Counted from the first letter of the stretch, positions 17,132-34,044 are shown. The stretch is 64,000 bases of DNA from Polyangiaceae bacterium (GCA_013361525.1 JABFXY010000004.1:62001-126000); one strand, 5' to 3'. Notes: generated by a model from the sequence alone, not told the origin. Translations and numbers: made by a program.

Positions 17132-17862
17132 CAGCGATGATGCTCGATGATGCGGTCGCGCCACGAAAGAAGATTCGGAAACGCGGCGGCGATCGTGGGC
17201 TCGGACCACACCTTGCGCGAGGCGGGCCCGAGAGGCTGCCGCGGATGCGGCGCGATCATGCCGAGGGCGGCCGCGACCGCGAGATCCGCGAACGTGAACT
17301 GGCCGCCGACCAGGTAGTCGTTTCTCGACACCGCAGCGTCCGCACGCTCCATCACGGAGGCGATCGTCGCCTCGGTCTGCGCGGCAGGCGTCGTGCGCGT
17401 CTTGTACTTGCGGATGATGAACGTCGCGCCCATGCGCGCGAGCGGCACGAGGGAGGGACCGAGCTTCGAGAGCGGGGAGGGGACCGCCTCGTAAAGCGCA
17501 CCGTCGTCTGCGACGAGCCGCTCCATCAGGCGGCTTCGCGCGGCCTCGAGCAGCCGCTCCGCGCCGTCGTTCCAGCCGTAGATTTCGCCCTCTTGCCCCT
17601 TCGGAAAGAGGGGCGTCCCGCTGCCGTGGCGTTCGGCGTAGAGCGCGATGTCGAGCGAGTCACGGACGACGATGCCGCTGTCGATCAACATCGGCACTGA
17701 CGGCTTGCGACGAAGCTGGCGGCTCATCACGCGGAGGAACGGCTCGTACAGCATCGGGACGTGCTCGAGTCCCTTGTACGCGACGCCGTGATGATCGAGC
17801 GCCCACCGCGCCTTCTCGCTCCAAGGAGATTGGGGAAGATGCACGAGCGTCGGAGATGACAT
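17131..17862 (-). CDS. Glutathione S-transferase family protein
   Basis: The start is ATG at 17862, giving 243 residues. The N-terminal thioredoxin-like half begins LVHLPQSPWSEKARWALDHHG, with Ser in SPWS at the position used by Ser/Cys-type GSTs, then PSVPMLIDSGIVVRDSLDIALYAE, the cis-Pro and glutathione gamma-glutamyl binding region. The C-terminal half is all-helical, with FTFADLAVAAALG near the end. It is cytoplasmic and may conjugate or reduce electrophiles with glutathione or a related thiol. An upstream in-frame extension to 18075 is Arg/Ser-rich and not credible. It shares one base with the PPIase start. Confidence 0.87.
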   Translation of the reverse strand: MSSPTLVHLPQSPWSEKARWALDHHGVAYKGLEHVPMLYEPFLRVMSRQLRRKPSVPMLIDSGIVVRDSLDIALYAERHGSGTPLFPKGQEGEIYGWNDGAERLLEAARSRLMERLVADDGALYEAVPSPLSKLGPSLVPLARMGATFIIRKYKTRTTPAAQTEATIASVMERADAAVSRNDYLVGGQFTFADLAVAAALGMIAPHPRQPLGPASRKVWSEPTIAAAFPNLLSWRDRIIEHHR

Positions 17863-17950
17863 CGACGGCGTGTTTAACACCGAAGACCGGTCTCGTTGAA
17901 CTGGCTTCGGTGCCGACGCGCCGTCGAGCGTGCTTCGTGGATGGGGACGA

Positions 17951-18280
17951 TCAGCAGTCGGGCCGTCGCGCCATCGCGACCTCGGACTCGAGCTCCGACG
18001 CCTCTTGCTTCGTCTCGGCCTTGCCGCGATCCCATTGCTCTTCGGCGCCGGTCGTGCCGCCCGTGACGAGACCACCCGTCGCGCGGCCGGCCTGTTTGAC
18101 GCCGGCCCACCCGGTCTCGACGCCGCCTTCGATGCCTTCGCCGGTCACCCGCGCGGCCTCGCCGACCGACTCACCAACGCCCGTCGGGCATGTTTCGTCG
18201 GGGTATTTCGCTTCCTCTTGCGAGCATCCGGCGACGACGGCCAGGACGGCGATCGCCGAGGGAATGAGAATGAAACGCAT
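17951..18280 (-). CDS. Small lipoprotein with Gly-rich amphipathic region
   Basis: 109 residues from the ATG at 18280, preceded by a good Shine-Dalgarno (GAGG, 6 nt upstream). The signal FILIPSAIAVLAVVAGC is a clear lipobox. The mature part contains short repeated Gly-rich helical segments (VGESVGEAARVTGEGIEGG, WAGVKQAGRATGGLVTGG) and a charged C-terminus, reminiscent of small stress or entericidin-like envelope proteins. No known motif is present. It lies 75 bp downstream of the Ser/Thr kinase gene on the same strand and so may be in its transcript. Confidence 0.7.
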   Translation of the reverse strand: MRFILIPSAIAVLAVVAGCSQEEAKYPDETCPTGVGESVGEAARVTGEGIEGGVETGWAGVKQAGRATGGLVTGGTTGAEEQWDRGKAETKQEASELESEVAMARRPDC

Positions 18281-18355
18281 GATGTCCTCGCTTCCTTGCG
18301 GAGTGCATTCGCTTTCAAGGAAGGTGCATCGCATGTGCCACGCGAAACGCTGCCG

Positions 18356-19633
18356 TCAGCGTCGCGACAACAACCATGCAACGACCGATGCGACGAGCGC
18401 GAGGAGCACGAGGAGCGCAACCACGGTCACCACGACGGCGCTCCGCTTACGCTTCTTCGGAACGAGGATTGACGAGTCGGCGTCGACCGTCTTCGCCAGA
18501 CGGCCGGGAACCGGCGCAGGGGGATCCATTTGCGTGCGCGCCAACGTCGAGACCTCCGGCACGCCGTGACGAGGCGTGGCGATACCTTGCGTTGGGCCGT
18601 ACGGATCGGGCCCCTGCAAGTGCGGGGCGAACGCGGTCGCCGAGCGCGCAGAAGGAGGGCGCGGATCCGCGGCGACGAACGGAGACGTGAGGATCGCGGT
18701 CCCGCCGATCGAGCGCGATGCAGCGGATTCGCGGGAGGGGACGGGTAGGGGCTGCGACACCATCGTCGGTCGCGACGCCCGGCAGTCCAGGAGGTCGCGT
18801 CGCATCTCGGCCGCCGACGAGTATCGGACCGCCGGATTGCCGCGCGTCGCACGTTCGAGGATGTCGATGTACGGCCCTGCGCGCAGCGTCTCGTCGAATG
18901 GAACGGGCAGCCCACGCGCTTTGTCGACACAGATCACGATCGGCGGACCGCGGTAGACGGCGCGCCCCGTGAGCATCTCGGCGAGGACCAGCGCGACCGC
19001 ATAGAGATCCGTGCCCGGGGAGACGTCCCGCGTTTCGATCTGCTCGGGCGCCATGTACGCCGCCGTCCCGACCATCACACCATCGCCCGTGAGCCCGACA
19101 TCGCTCGCGAGCGTCGACTTTGCGACGCCGAAGTCGAGGAGCTTCACGAGGCCCTGGGGGCGATTGCACAGAAACACGTTCGGCGGCTTGACGTCGCGAT
19201 GGATGATTCCGGCCCGGTGCGCCTCCTCGAGCGAGCCCAAGAGCGCGTCGGCAATCCCGAGCGCCAGATCCTCGTCGAGCGGCCCCGCTCCGAGGACGCT
19301 GTCGAGCGACCGCCCCTCGAGGAGCTCGAAGGCGATGAACGGCATACCGTTGCCGACGTCACCCGAGTCGATGACTCGGATCGTGCTCGCGTGCGTGAGG
19401 CGCATCGCGAGCGCGGCTTCGCGTTGAAACCGCGCGATCGCATCGGGGCGCAACATCCCCGCGCGCGTCAGGAGCTTCATCGCGACGGGCATTCCGTCGG
19501 AGAGGCGCTTCGCGCGGAACACGGAGCCGAAGCCACCCTGACCGATGAGCCCCTCGATGCGATAGGCCCCTCCGACGATTGCGCCGGAGGCCCACGTCGC
19601 GTCGGGCATGCGGAGGGCCATCGCGCCCAGCAT
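18356..19633 (-). CDS. Hanks-type Ser/Thr protein kinase with C-terminal membrane anchor
   Basis: 425 residues. The kinase domain covers about residues 25-290: Gly-rich loop GQGGFGSVF, Lys53 in VAMKLL, catalytic loop HRDVKPPN with Asp147, and DFG at 167-169, so it appears active. The activation-loop end reads GTAAYMAPEQ. A Pro/Ser/Thr-rich juxtamembrane region of about 100 residues leads to a C-terminal transmembrane helix (AVVVTVVALLVLLALVASVV) that ends the protein after three residues, so no periplasmic sensor exists. Myxobacteria use many such kinases for signalling in development and stress. Substrates are not evident; the small lipoprotein downstream is the nearest partner. Confidence 0.93.
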   Translation of the reverse strand: MLGAMALRMPDATWASGAIVGGAYRIEGLIGQGGFGSVFRAKRLSDGMPVAMKLLTRAGMLRPDAIARFQREAALAMRLTHASTIRVIDSGDVGNGMPFIAFELLEGRSLDSVLGAGPLDEDLALGIADALLGSLEEAHRAGIIHRDVKPPNVFLCNRPQGLVKLLDFGVAKSTLASDVGLTGDGVMVGTAAYMAPEQIETRDVSPGTDLYAVALVLAEMLTGRAVYRGPPIVICVDKARGLPVPFDETLRAGPYIDILERATRGNPAVRYSSAAEMRRDLLDCRASRPTMVSQPLPVPSRESAASRSIGGTAILTSPFVAADPRPPSARSATAFAPHLQGPDPYGPTQGIATPRHGVPEVSTLARTQMDPPAPVPGRLAKTVDADSSILVPKKRKRSAVVVTVVALLVLLALVASVVAWLLSRR

Positions 19634-19732
19634 ATGCGAGCGCCCCCGCTGCGCCGTCCCGGAAATAATCGGTCAAACGAGACGAACCGGCTCTGATTGG
19701 CCGACCGACTCGGGCGAGGCTAGGTGGGCCCG

Positions 19733-21403
19733 TCAGCCACGACCGAGCCGCCGGCGAACTTCTCCAATCAATCCCGAGGTCGACCCGTCGTGCGCACCCT
19801 TCGCCGCGCCGCTAGCTAGCTCCGGCAAGATCTTGTTCGCGAGCTGTTTTCCGAGCTCCACGCCCCACTGGTCGAAGGAGTTGATGCCCCAGATCGAGCC
19901 CATGACGAAGACGCGGTGCTCGTAGAGCGCGATGATCGCACCGAGCGTCCTGGGATCGAGCCGATCGTAGAGGAACAACGTCGAAGGACGGCTGCCCGAG
20001 AACGACTTGTGCCGCGCGAGCAGATCGAGATCACCTTTCGCGCCGCTCGCCTCGAGCTCCGCGCGCGCCTCGGCCACCGTCTTGCCGCGCATGAGCGCCT
20101 CCGCCTGCGCGAGCACGTTCGCGAGCAAGAGCTCCTGATGCCGTCCGAGCGGGTTGTGGCTCTGGGCCGCGATGAGAAAGTCGCAAGGGATGACCCGCGT
20201 TCCTTGGTGGATCAGCTGGTAGAACGCGTGTTGCCCGTTCGTTCCCGGCTCGCCGAAGAGCACGGGCCCCGTATCGCAACCGACGGGGCCGCCGTCGGCG
20301 CGCAGTCCCTTGCCGTTGCTCTCCATGTCGGCCTGCTGGAGATAGGCCGGCAAGCGGTGCAAATACTGGTCGTAAGGCAATACGGCGTGGCACGCCGAGC
20401 CCCAAAAGCTCGCGTTCCAAATGCCGAGCAAGCCGAGCAATGCGGGGACGTTCTTCTCGAGCGGCGCGGTCCGGAAATGCTCGTCGATCACGTGCGCACC
20501 TTCGAGCAGCTCCTCGAACCGATCGAAGCCGACCGCCATCGCGATCGACAGACCGATGCTCGACCAGAGCGAGTAGCGGCCGCCCACCCAATCCCAGAAC
20601 ACGAACATGTTCTCGGGCGCGATGCCGAACGCGCTCACTTCTTTCGTGTTGGTCGAGAGCGCGAAGAAATGTTTGGCGACGTGCTTTTCGTTCTTCGCCC
20701 GCTCGAGGAACCACGCACGGGCGGTCTTCGCGTTCTCCAGCGTCTCTTGCGTGGTGAACGTCTTCGACGCGACGAGGAAGAGCGTGCGTGTCGGGTCGAG
20801 CCCGCGGAGCGTCTCGGCCATGTGCGTTCCGTCGACGTTCGACACGAAATGAACGCGCGGCCCGCCGTTTCCGTAGGGCTTGAGGGCCTCCGTGACCATG
20901 AGCGGCCCGAGATCGGAACCGCCGATGCCGATGTTGACGACGTCCTCGATGCGATGACCGGTGTAGCCGCGGTGCGCGCCGCTGCGGACCGCGTCGCTGG
21001 CCGTCCGCATGTGCTCGAGCGCGCGGTTCACGAGCGGCATCACGTCTTCGCCGTCGACCATGATCGCGCGCCCGCTCCGGTTGCGAAGCGCGACGTGCAG
21101 CACAGGGCGGTTCTCCGTCGTGTTGATCCGCTCGCCGGCGAACATCCGGTCGCGGTGCGTCTCGAGACCTGCGTCGCGCGCGAGCGCGCAAAGAAGGGCG
21201 ATGGTGCTCGCGTCGGCACGTTGCTTCGAATAGTCGACGAGCATCGTCGACCCGCCGCGCCCGAGCTCGATCCGCGCGGACAGCGCATCGAAACGGGAAG
21301 GATCACGTGTGAACAGCTCGCGGACCGAAGTCTTCGCGAGCTCTTCACGGTGACGATTCAACTTCGCCCAGCTAGGCAGCTCGGTGCAGGTCGGGTTCGC
21401 CAT
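19733..21403 (-). CDS. pgi: Glucose-6-phosphate isomerase
   Basis: 556 residues, the usual size of the eukaryotic/E. coli-type PGI, interconverting glucose 6-phosphate and fructose 6-phosphate in glycolysis and gluconeogenesis in the cytoplasm. PGI signature 1 appears as [14 protein letters not shown] and signature 2 as [18 protein letters not shown]; substrate-binding segments include [16 protein letters not shown] and [19 protein letters not shown]. The ATG at 21403 precedes the conserved N-terminal helix. It appears monocistronic: the kinase gene downstream is 99 bp away and the upstream lipoprotein gene is 51 bp away on the same strand. Confidence 0.97.
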   Translation of the reverse strand: MANPTCTELPSWAKLNRHREELAKTSVRELFTRDPSRFDALSARIELGRGGSTMLVDYSKQRADASTIALLCALARDAGLETHRDRMFAGERINTTENRPVLHVALRNRSGRAIMVDGEDVMPLVNRALEHMRTASDAVRSGAHRGYTGHRIEDVVNIGIGGSDLGPLMVTEALKPYGNGGPRVHFVSNVDGTHMAETLRGLDPTRTLFLVASKTFTTQETLENAKTARAWFLERAKNEKHVAKHFFALSTNTKEVSAFGIAPENMFVFWDWVGGRYSLWSSIGLSIAMAVGFDRFEELLEGAHVIDEHFRTAPLEKNVPALLGLLGIWNASFWGSACHAVLPYDQYLHRLPAYLQQADMESNGKGLRADGGPVGCDTGPVLFGEPGTNGQHAFYQLIHQGTRVIPCDFLIAAQSHNPLGRHQELLLANVLAQAEALMRGKTVAEARAELEASGAKGDLDLLARHKSFSGSRPSTLFLYDRLDPRTLGAIIALYEHRVFVMGSIWGINSFDQWGVELGKQLANKILPELASGAAKGAHDGSTSGLIGEVRRRLGRG

Positions 21404-21454
21404 CGCCCGAAGCTACACCCGAGTCACCGCGCCTTGAATCGGGGTTCGTCGTCC

Positions 21455-21745
21455 TCAGCCTTCGACGTCGTCCGCCGGGTGACATCCTTTGAGGTTCGAG
21501 TCGCTGACGCCGTTGCAGAGCTCACCCGCCTCGCAGTCCTCGTGATCGTCGCAGAGGCGAAGACACCAGGTCTCGCCCGCGAATTCACCCTCGAGCGTGT
21601 CGCAGACTTCGTCCTCGCTGCACTCGTCGGAGGTGCCCGTCGTCTCGCACGGATCGCCGACGCTGCCGCCCGGATCACCACCGCACGCGTACGCGAGCAA
21701 CGCCGTGAACGCCAAGCCGACGATGGATAAGGAAATCTTCTTCAT
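21455..21745 (-). CDS. Small Cys-rich lipoprotein
   Basis: 96 residues from the ATG at 21745, with signal KKISLSIVGLAFTALLAYAC and Cys at about residue 21. The mature part has eight further Cys in a pattern typical of myxobacterial extracellular modules (GDPCETTG, DECSEDEVCDT, WCLRLCDDHEDCEAGELC), probably forming disulfides outside the cytoplasm. The acidic character suggests possible metal binding, but no named family can be assigned. It lies 51 bp upstream of pgi and divergent from the hydrolase gene at 22000. Confidence 0.72.
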   Translation of the reverse strand: MKKISLSIVGLAFTALLAYACGGDPGGSVGDPCETTGTSDECSEDEVCDTLEGEFAGETWCLRLCDDHEDCEAGELCNGVSDSNLKGCHPADDVEG

Positions 21746-21961
21746 ACGCCGGAGGATCGCAGCACAACGCCACATCTACAACGACCGATCCGTGCATCAC
21801 ATTGATGGCTCTCGACCCCATGGAAGACCGCTCGGCGTGAACTTGCCGCCGAGCGCCTTGGGCCGAACGTACGATCCGTGAAACCAATTACGCGCTGTCC
21901 GATATCCCCCGCCGGTTTGCGCGCGAAGCCTTTTTCGCGCCATTTTTGTGATCTCAAACTT

Positions 21962-21989
21962 TTGATCGAGGCAAATCCGTCGTTAGGCT
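21962..21989 (+). promoter_or_regulatory. Possible sigma70-like promoter before the hydrolase gene
   Basis: TTGATC at 21962-21967 and TAGGCT at 21984-21989 are spaced 16 bp apart in a relatively AT-rich patch just upstream of the ATG at 22000. The match to consensus is weak and the distance to the start is very short, so this is only a candidate. Confidence 0.22.
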
Positions 21990-21999
21990 TTGCGGCATC

Positions 22000-22953
22000 A
22001 TGTTGATGGACCCCGCGTCGATCGCGAGGCCTAAGGCCGCAGGCAATGGTCGGTCGCAGTCGTTCCCGTTTCCGACCTTGCGTCTCAACACCATCGACGG
22101 GGACATGGCCTACTTCGACCACGGTGAGGGTCCTCCCGTCGTGTTCGTCCACGGCCTCGTCGGCGACTTCACGCACTTCGAGCACGTCGCCGTTCGCCTC
22201 GCCGCGCGCGGCCACCGCGTGATCGGCGTCGATCTCCCGGGCTGTGGCATCTCGCACAAGCGACGTGACCGCCACGATCTCGGCAGCTACGCGCGCGACG
22301 TCCTCACGTTGCTCGACGAGCTCGGCATCGCGCGCGCGTCGCTCGTCGGCCACTCCGCCGGTGGCGCGATCGTCACCGAGGCCGCGCTGCGCGCGCCGTC
22401 GCGCGTGAGCCGCGTCGGTCTGTTGAGCACCGCGGGCATGCGTCGCTACCCGCGCGCGACGAAGCTCGCCGCACGCGCCCTGATCAACCGATGGATCCTC
22501 GAGCGAACGCTGGAGCGTTTGGCGATGCCGCTGCTCGACTTCGTCTTCGTGGAGAAGAACGCGTACACCGAGAAGTTCGTCCGCGACGCGCTCGACCGCC
22601 CGGTCGACGCGACCTCGACGGAGATGGCGCGGGTCATGGCAGATCTCGTGCCCGACCTCATCCCCGCGAGCGTGCTCGACCGCGCGCCGAGCCTGAAGAT
22701 GCCGATGCTCATGCTCTGGGGTGACGCCGACAAGCTCGTCCCGATGGAGAGCGTCGAGTGGCTCGCCTCGCGAATGCCACACGCGACCTTCAAGCTGATG
22801 CCGGCGTGTGGCCACATGCCGATGATCGAGCGACCCGAGCGCACGGCTCGCGAGCTCGCCGCGTTCCTCGAGCCCGAGCTCGCAGCGCACGCGGTGCGAT
22901 CGTCCTCGCCGCCCTCGTCGACGCGCCGCCCCCGCGCGCTCGTCGCAGCCTAA
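22000..22953 (+). CDS. Alpha/beta-fold hydrolase
   Basis: 317 residues of the alpha/beta hydrolase fold. The oxyanion region is VVFVHGLVGDFTHF, the nucleophile elbow is GHSAGG with Ser119, the acid is in LWGDADKLVPME and the catalytic His in ACGHMPMIERPE. It has no signal peptide. The Pro/Ser/Arg-rich tail after about residue 290 is not part of the fold. Family members hydrolyse esters, lactones or lipids; the substrate cannot be read. The acyltransferase gene follows after 16 bp, so the two may act in the same lipid pathway. Confidence 0.9.
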   Translation: MLMDPASIARPKAAGNGRSQSFPFPTLRLNTIDGDMAYFDHGEGPPVVFVHGLVGDFTHFEHVAVRLAARGHRVIGVDLPGCGISHKRRDRHDLGSYARDVLTLLDELGIARASLVGHSAGGAIVTEAALRAPSRVSRVGLLSTAGMRRYPRATKLAARALINRWILERTLERLAMPLLDFVFVEKNAYTEKFVRDALDRPVDATSTEMARVMADLVPDLIPASVLDRAPSLKMPMLMLWGDADKLVPMESVEWLASRMPHATFKLMPACGHMPMIERPERTARELAAFLEPELAAHAVRSSSPPSSTRRPRALVAA

Positions 22954-22969
22954 CCAGCGTCGCCGCCGC

Positions 22970-23839
22970 GTGCCCGCGAGGGCGCGCGCGGGCATGGTAC
23001 GCGGTCTGCTATGGTCGGCTCTCGTGGCTGACGGCATGGCACAATTGTCGATCCCGGACGTGTCGTTCGACACGCTGCGGAAGTCGCACGCGATCTGGGG
23101 GCCGGTGGTCCGTCGCTACTTCCGATCGGAAGTGCGGCGGATGGACCGCATCCCTCAGCGCCAATGCCTGCTCGTCGCGCACCACGACGGGGGCGTTCTG
23201 CCGATCAACGGGATCTGTTTCGGCGTCGCCTGGTACGACCACTTTCGCTTCGAACGCCCGCTGTACGTGCTCGCGCACGACCTGATTCACCGCGTTTTCG
23301 AGCCGTTCACCGATCTGCTGCCGCGCTCGGGCCTCGTGCCGGCGGATCGGTCGGTGATGGACCGCGTCGTGTCGTCCGGCCACTCGATGCTGGTGTTCCC
23401 CGGCGCGGCGCGCGAGACGTTTCGCCCCTTCTGGGAGCGGCGAAACATCGACCTCGGGGGACGCGTCGGCTTCGTGCGGCAGGCGCTCCGACACGCGCTG
23501 CCGATCGTTCCGGTCGTGAGCGCGGGCTCACACGAGACCTTGATCGTTCTCACGAGCGGGCAGAAGCTCGCGGAGCGCATCGGACTTCGCCGGCTGGTTC
23601 GAAGCGCCGACGCGCTACCGATCATGCTCGGGCTCCCGTGGGGGTTGTGGGCGATCCCCGCGCTCCCGCAATTGCCGCTGCCCGCGAAGGTGACGACGGA
23701 GATCCTCGATCCCATCGAGCTCAGCGGTGATCCCGAGGATCCGATCACCGTCAAAGAAGGCTTCGACCGTGTGCTCTCCGAGATGCAGGCGGGTGTGAAT
23801 CGTCTCTACGCCGAGCGTCGTTGGCCGGTCATCGGCTGA
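22970..23839 (+). CDS. Lysophospholipid acyltransferase-like (PlsC fold) protein
   Basis: Up to 289 residues from GTG at 22970; ATGs at 22994 and 23036 are alternatives, and the latter gives the start AQLSIPDVSFDTL that best fits a cytoplasmic protein. Motif I region is LLVAHHDGGVLPIN, corresponding to the N-H-S-G-G-x-x-P-x-D pattern of this subgroup, but the acidic residue is replaced by Asn. The block LVFPGAARETFRPF matches the glycerophosphate-binding motif, and IVPVVSAGSHET the later conserved block. It would acylate a glycerolipid at the membrane. The changed catalytic position makes activity less certain. The hydrolase gene is 16 bp upstream. Confidence 0.8.
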   Translation: MPARARAGMVRGLLWSALVADGMAQLSIPDVSFDTLRKSHAIWGPVVRRYFRSEVRRMDRIPQRQCLLVAHHDGGVLPINGICFGVAWYDHFRFERPLYVLAHDLIHRVFEPFTDLLPRSGLVPADRSVMDRVVSSGHSMLVFPGAARETFRPFWERRNIDLGGRVGFVRQALRHALPIVPVVSAGSHETLIVLTSGQKLAERIGLRRLVRSADALPIMLGLPWGLWAIPALPQLPLPAKVTTEILDPIELSGDPEDPITVKEGFDRVLSEMQAGVNRLYAERRWPVIG

Positions 23840-23883
23840 GCCTCGAACGAGAGACAGGTTCCCGAGAGCGTTCGACGCAAAGA

Positions 23884-23898
23884 CGCCACAGTGTGGCG
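23884..23898. promoter_or_regulatory. 15-bp palindrome upstream of the poly-HAMP kinase
   Basis: CGCCACAGTGTGGCG has perfect 6-bp arms around three bases and lies about 130 bp before the kinase start. It could be an operator or a short hairpin. A second weak inverted repeat (TCGAACG at 23843-23849 with CGTTCGA at 23869-23875) follows the acyltransferase stop and may help end that transcript. Confidence 0.3.
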
Positions 23899-24019
23899 GA
23901 GGCGCGCGACCCTCAACACGAAGCCTGCACAGACGCGCGTAGCGGCATAGGATGAGGACCTCTCCCTCGCTCATGCACGCGAAAGCATTCACGTGCTGGC
24001 TCGCAGGTGAGAGGAACAC

Positions 24020-24023
24020 GGAG
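24020..24023 (+). promoter_or_regulatory. Ribosome binding site deciding the kinase start
   Basis: GGAG lies 7 nt before GTG at 24031. The upstream alternative GTG at 24007 lacks a comparable Shine-Dalgarno, so 24031 is preferred. Confidence 0.55.
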
Positions 24024-24030
24024 TCAAATC

Positions 24031-30740
<6,710 letters not shown>

Positions 30741-30744
<4 letters not shown>

Positions 30745-32831
30745 CCAAGCCTGCCGTAGACGCCCCGAGCTCCAATGGTCCTGTCGTCCCGAGCGTGTTG
30801 CTCGTGGACGACAAGCCGGCAAACCTGTTGGCGCTCGAGGCGATCCTCGAGCCGCTCGGCCTGCGTACCGTTCGCGCCAACTCCGGCGAGGAGGCGCTGA
30901 AGCAGCTGTTGAAGCACGACTTCGCGCTCGTGCTGCTCGACGTCCAGATGCCGCAAATGGACGGGTTCGAGACGGCGAGCGCGATGAAGGCACACCCGCG
31001 CACGGCGGGGATTCCGATCATCTTCATCACGGCGATCAGCCGCGAGGCCGCGCACGTCTTCAAGGGCTACGCGAGGGGCGCGGTCGACTACATCCTGAAG
31101 CCGTTCGACCCCGACATCCTCCGCGCGAAGGTGTCGATCTTCGTCGACTTGCACACGAAGGGCGAGACCATCAAGGCGCAGGCGAAGCTCCTGCACCAGC
31201 GGGAGCTGGAAGCGCTCGAGCGGCGGAGCGAGCTCAGGTTTCGGCGCCTGACCGATCTGATGCCGCTCCTGATGCTCGCGAAGCGCGCCGACGGCACGGT
31301 CTATTACGGCAATCGCGCTTGGGCGGACTTCACCGGCTCGGCGGAGCCGCGCTCCTTGATGGATCCGGACCGGCTGCACCCCGAAGAGGTCAACGAGGTG
31401 ATGCAGCAATGGCGCGAATCGCTCGGCAAAGAGTCGTTCTTCGAGCGGCAGCTGCGACTACGGCGCGTGGACGGCGTCTTCCGATGGCATCTCGTCCGCG
31501 CCGTCCCCGAGCGCAACGAGCACGGTGTTTGCGAGGGGTGGATCGTCACCGCGACGGACATCGACGACCAAAAACACGCCGAAGCCGAGCGCCAGCGTTT
31601 GTTCGAGGCCGAGCAGGCCGCCCGCATGGCGGCAGAAGCAGCGACGCGGATGAAGGATGAGTTTCTCGCGACCGTGTCGCACGAGCTGCGGACGCCGCTG
31701 CACTCGATCCTCGGGTGGGCGCAGATGCTCCGGTCGGGGATGCTCGACGGGCCGCGGGTGCAACGCGCGCTCGAGACGATCGAGCGCAACGCGGGCGCGC
31801 AGCGCGAGCTCATCGACGATCTGCTGGACGTCTCGCGCATCGTGCGCGGGAACATGCGACTGCAGCGGCGCAAAATGGACGTCGTCGCGGTCGCGCAGAC
31901 GGCGCTCGATACCGTCCGTCCCTCGGCCGACACCAAAGGAGTGGAGCTCGCCATGAAAGCAGCGAGCCCCACGCAGGAGATTTGGGGCGACCCCGATCGA
32001 ATCCAGCAGATCGTGTCGAACCTCTTGACCAACGCCGTGAAGTTCACCCCACGCGGTGGGCACATCACCGTGGCGATCTCGAGCACCGACGCCGACGTGT
32101 CGATCGTCGTGCGCGACACCGGTGCGGGCATCGCCGAAGACTTTTTGCCTTACGTGTTCGAGCGCTTCCGGCAGGCGGATCACACGACGACGCGCGCATT
32201 CCAAGGGCTCGGTCTCGGCCTCGCGATCGTGCGGCACCTCGTCGAGCTGCACGAGGGCAAGATCGCCGCGTCGAGCCCGGGGCTGGGGCAGGGGGCGACC
32301 TTCGAGGTGCGGCTGCCCATCCGCCTTCAAAATGTCGACGAGCCGGAAGCTCCATGGCTTCGCGGCCAAATGCGCAAGACAGGGCCGCTCGACTCCGATC
32401 CGGGTGAAGACGATCCGCGCGAGCTCGAAGGCAAGACGGTGCTCTTCGTCGACGACCAGCGCGACGCGCTCGAGCTCTTCCGAGAGATCTTCGAGAAACA
32501 GGGCGCGCGCGTCGTCGCGGTCGACAGCGTCGACGCCGCGCTGAATGCGCTACGAAGCGGCACCTTCGACGTGCTCGTGAGCGACATCGGGATGCAGGGG
32601 GAGGACGGCTACAGCCTCATCCGCCAGGTTCGCGAGCTCGAGAAAGACTCCACCGACAAGACGCCCGCGATTGCCGTGAGCGGCTTCTCGCGCACGGACG
32701 AGGGACGGCGTGCGCTCGCCGAGGGGTTCCAGGTGTTTCTCACCAAGCCGGTCGATCCCGACGAGCTGCTTTCGATCGTCGCCAGCATGGGCCAAGCACG
32801 CGAGCACGAGGGGCGACCTCCTGGCGCGTGA
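30741..32831 (+). CDS. Hybrid histidine kinase: REC-PAS-HisKA-HATPase-REC
   Basis: 696 residues, soluble. The ATG at 30741 overlaps the stop of the poly-HAMP kinase (ATGA); the in-frame extension upstream only overlaps that gene. The N-terminal receiver is [15 protein letters not shown] with acceptor Asp in [15 protein letters not shown]-like domain follows ([20 protein letters not shown] to [12 protein letters not shown]), then HisKA with [14 protein letters not shown] and a HATPase with [15 protein letters not shown] and [11 protein letters not shown]-terminal receiver ends the protein ([14 protein letters not shown], acceptor in [11 protein letters not shown]). Coupling suggests that it receives phosphate from, or forms complexes with, the poly-HAMP kinase; that is inference. 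No DNA-binding output domain is encoded nearby. Confidence 0.95.
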
Positions 32832-32834
32832 AGC

Positions 32835-33869
32835 TCACCCATCCTCGTCGATCGCCGGCCACCGATAGGCGCCGTAGATCGCGTCGTCGGCTTCGACGAG
32901 ATGCGCGTTCACTCGCTGCGCGGTGAGGGACGCGGCGATGACGATCTCCGCCCACTCATGACCGTCGGCGTACGGTAGGTCGCCGCGGGTTTGGCCTCGA
33001 AGAAGGACTCCGACGAGCTGCGAGAGCTTGTCGCTCGTGACCGCCCCGCTCGCGAGGTTGCCTCCGCCGGACCGGGGGAGGGCCTCCGCCCACCCATCGA
33101 TCGCAATGGAAGGCGTGAGATCCGCCGTGCTCGAAAGGAGGGGTCGAAGGTCGTAGACGGTCCGCGAGGCGAGCTGGCTCCGCGTTTGTGCCTGCAACGT
33201 CGAGACGAGGGGGGAGAGGTCGGTCCGAGGCTCGGAGCCTCCGACGGTCATGACCGTGGTCTCGAGCGAAAACTCGTCGGGGAAAGCGGCGCCGCCGAGC
33301 CACCGGTTTCTGCCCTGCCAGAAGCAGGGCTGGGTGCGCGCGAAGAGACGGCCGAGCCAAATCCACGTGCTCACGGCGTAGTCGGCGACCTCTTCAGGCG
33401 TACCCCGAAGAGCCTTCTCGCGAAGGGCGGCGGCCTGATCGAGCTGGGCGGCGATCCAAGACTCCACGAGCTCGGCACTGGGCTCGATGAACGCTTCCCG
33501 ATCGATCTTGTCGACCCGCATGCCCAGCCGCGCCGCCTGCGCGACGAAAAACGCCTCCAGCTCGCTCGGCGTACGAAGCGGATCGAGCGCGTCGAGGTCC
33601 GCACAGATGTCCTTCGCGAGCGTGCTCGCGAGGAGGTACGGCATGCAGTAGCGGGCGAACCCCCACGCGTCGGGCACGCGGCCCGTTTGCTCCGCGGCGG
33701 TGCCGATACGCTCGCTCACGGTGACCCGCCGCAGGTGAACGGCGCTCTCGGCGGCGAGCTGGACCGCGAGGCGACGACGATCCGCGCTGGTCCCACGGAT
33801 GGCGTTCGCGGCGCTCGCGAGCGCCTCCCTCTGCATCCGAACCAGGAACACGCGCTGGGCCATGCCCAC
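32835..33869 (-). CDS. Conserved-looking protein of unknown function
   Basis: 344 residues (ATG at 33869; ATG at 33863 is equally possible). It is soluble, mostly helical, with no signal or membrane segment. Trp-rich blocks such as VSTWIWLGRLFARTQPCFW and a C-terminal part with DGHEWAEIVIAASLTAQRVN look structured. I do not recognise a family. The 3' end meets the hybrid kinase with 3 bp between stops. Codon use matches its neighbours, so it is very probably a real gene. Confidence 0.72.
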   Translation of the reverse strand: MGMAQRVFLVRMQREALASAANAIRGTSADRRRLAVQLAAESAVHLRRVTVSERIGTAAEQTGRVPDAWGFARYCMPYLLASTLAKDICADLDALDPLRTPSELEAFFVAQAARLGMRVDKIDREAFIEPSAELVESWIAAQLDQAAALREKALRGTPEEVADYAVSTWIWLGRLFARTQPCFWQGRNRWLGGAAFPDEFSLETTVMTVGGSEPRTDLSPLVSTLQAQTRSQLASRTVYDLRPLLSSTADLTPSIAIDGWAEALPRSGGGNLASGAVTSDKLSQLVGVLLRGQTRGDLPYADGHEWAEIVIAASLTAQRVNAHLVEADDAIYGAYRWPAIDEDG

Positions 33870-33970
33870 GCGTTACCCGGCAAGCACAGGGCCGTAAATG
33901 CGACAACGCCGGGCTCTCTATCGCTTGCGCGACGAGGGGCCCGGCGGGCTCGCAACCTCGAAAATGTCGG

Positions 33971-34044
<74 letters not shown>

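Noticed and set aside
19669-19708. Inverted repeat TCGGTC/GACCGA after pgi as terminator
   Set aside because: The arms are only 6 bp with a 28-nt loop; too weak to report.
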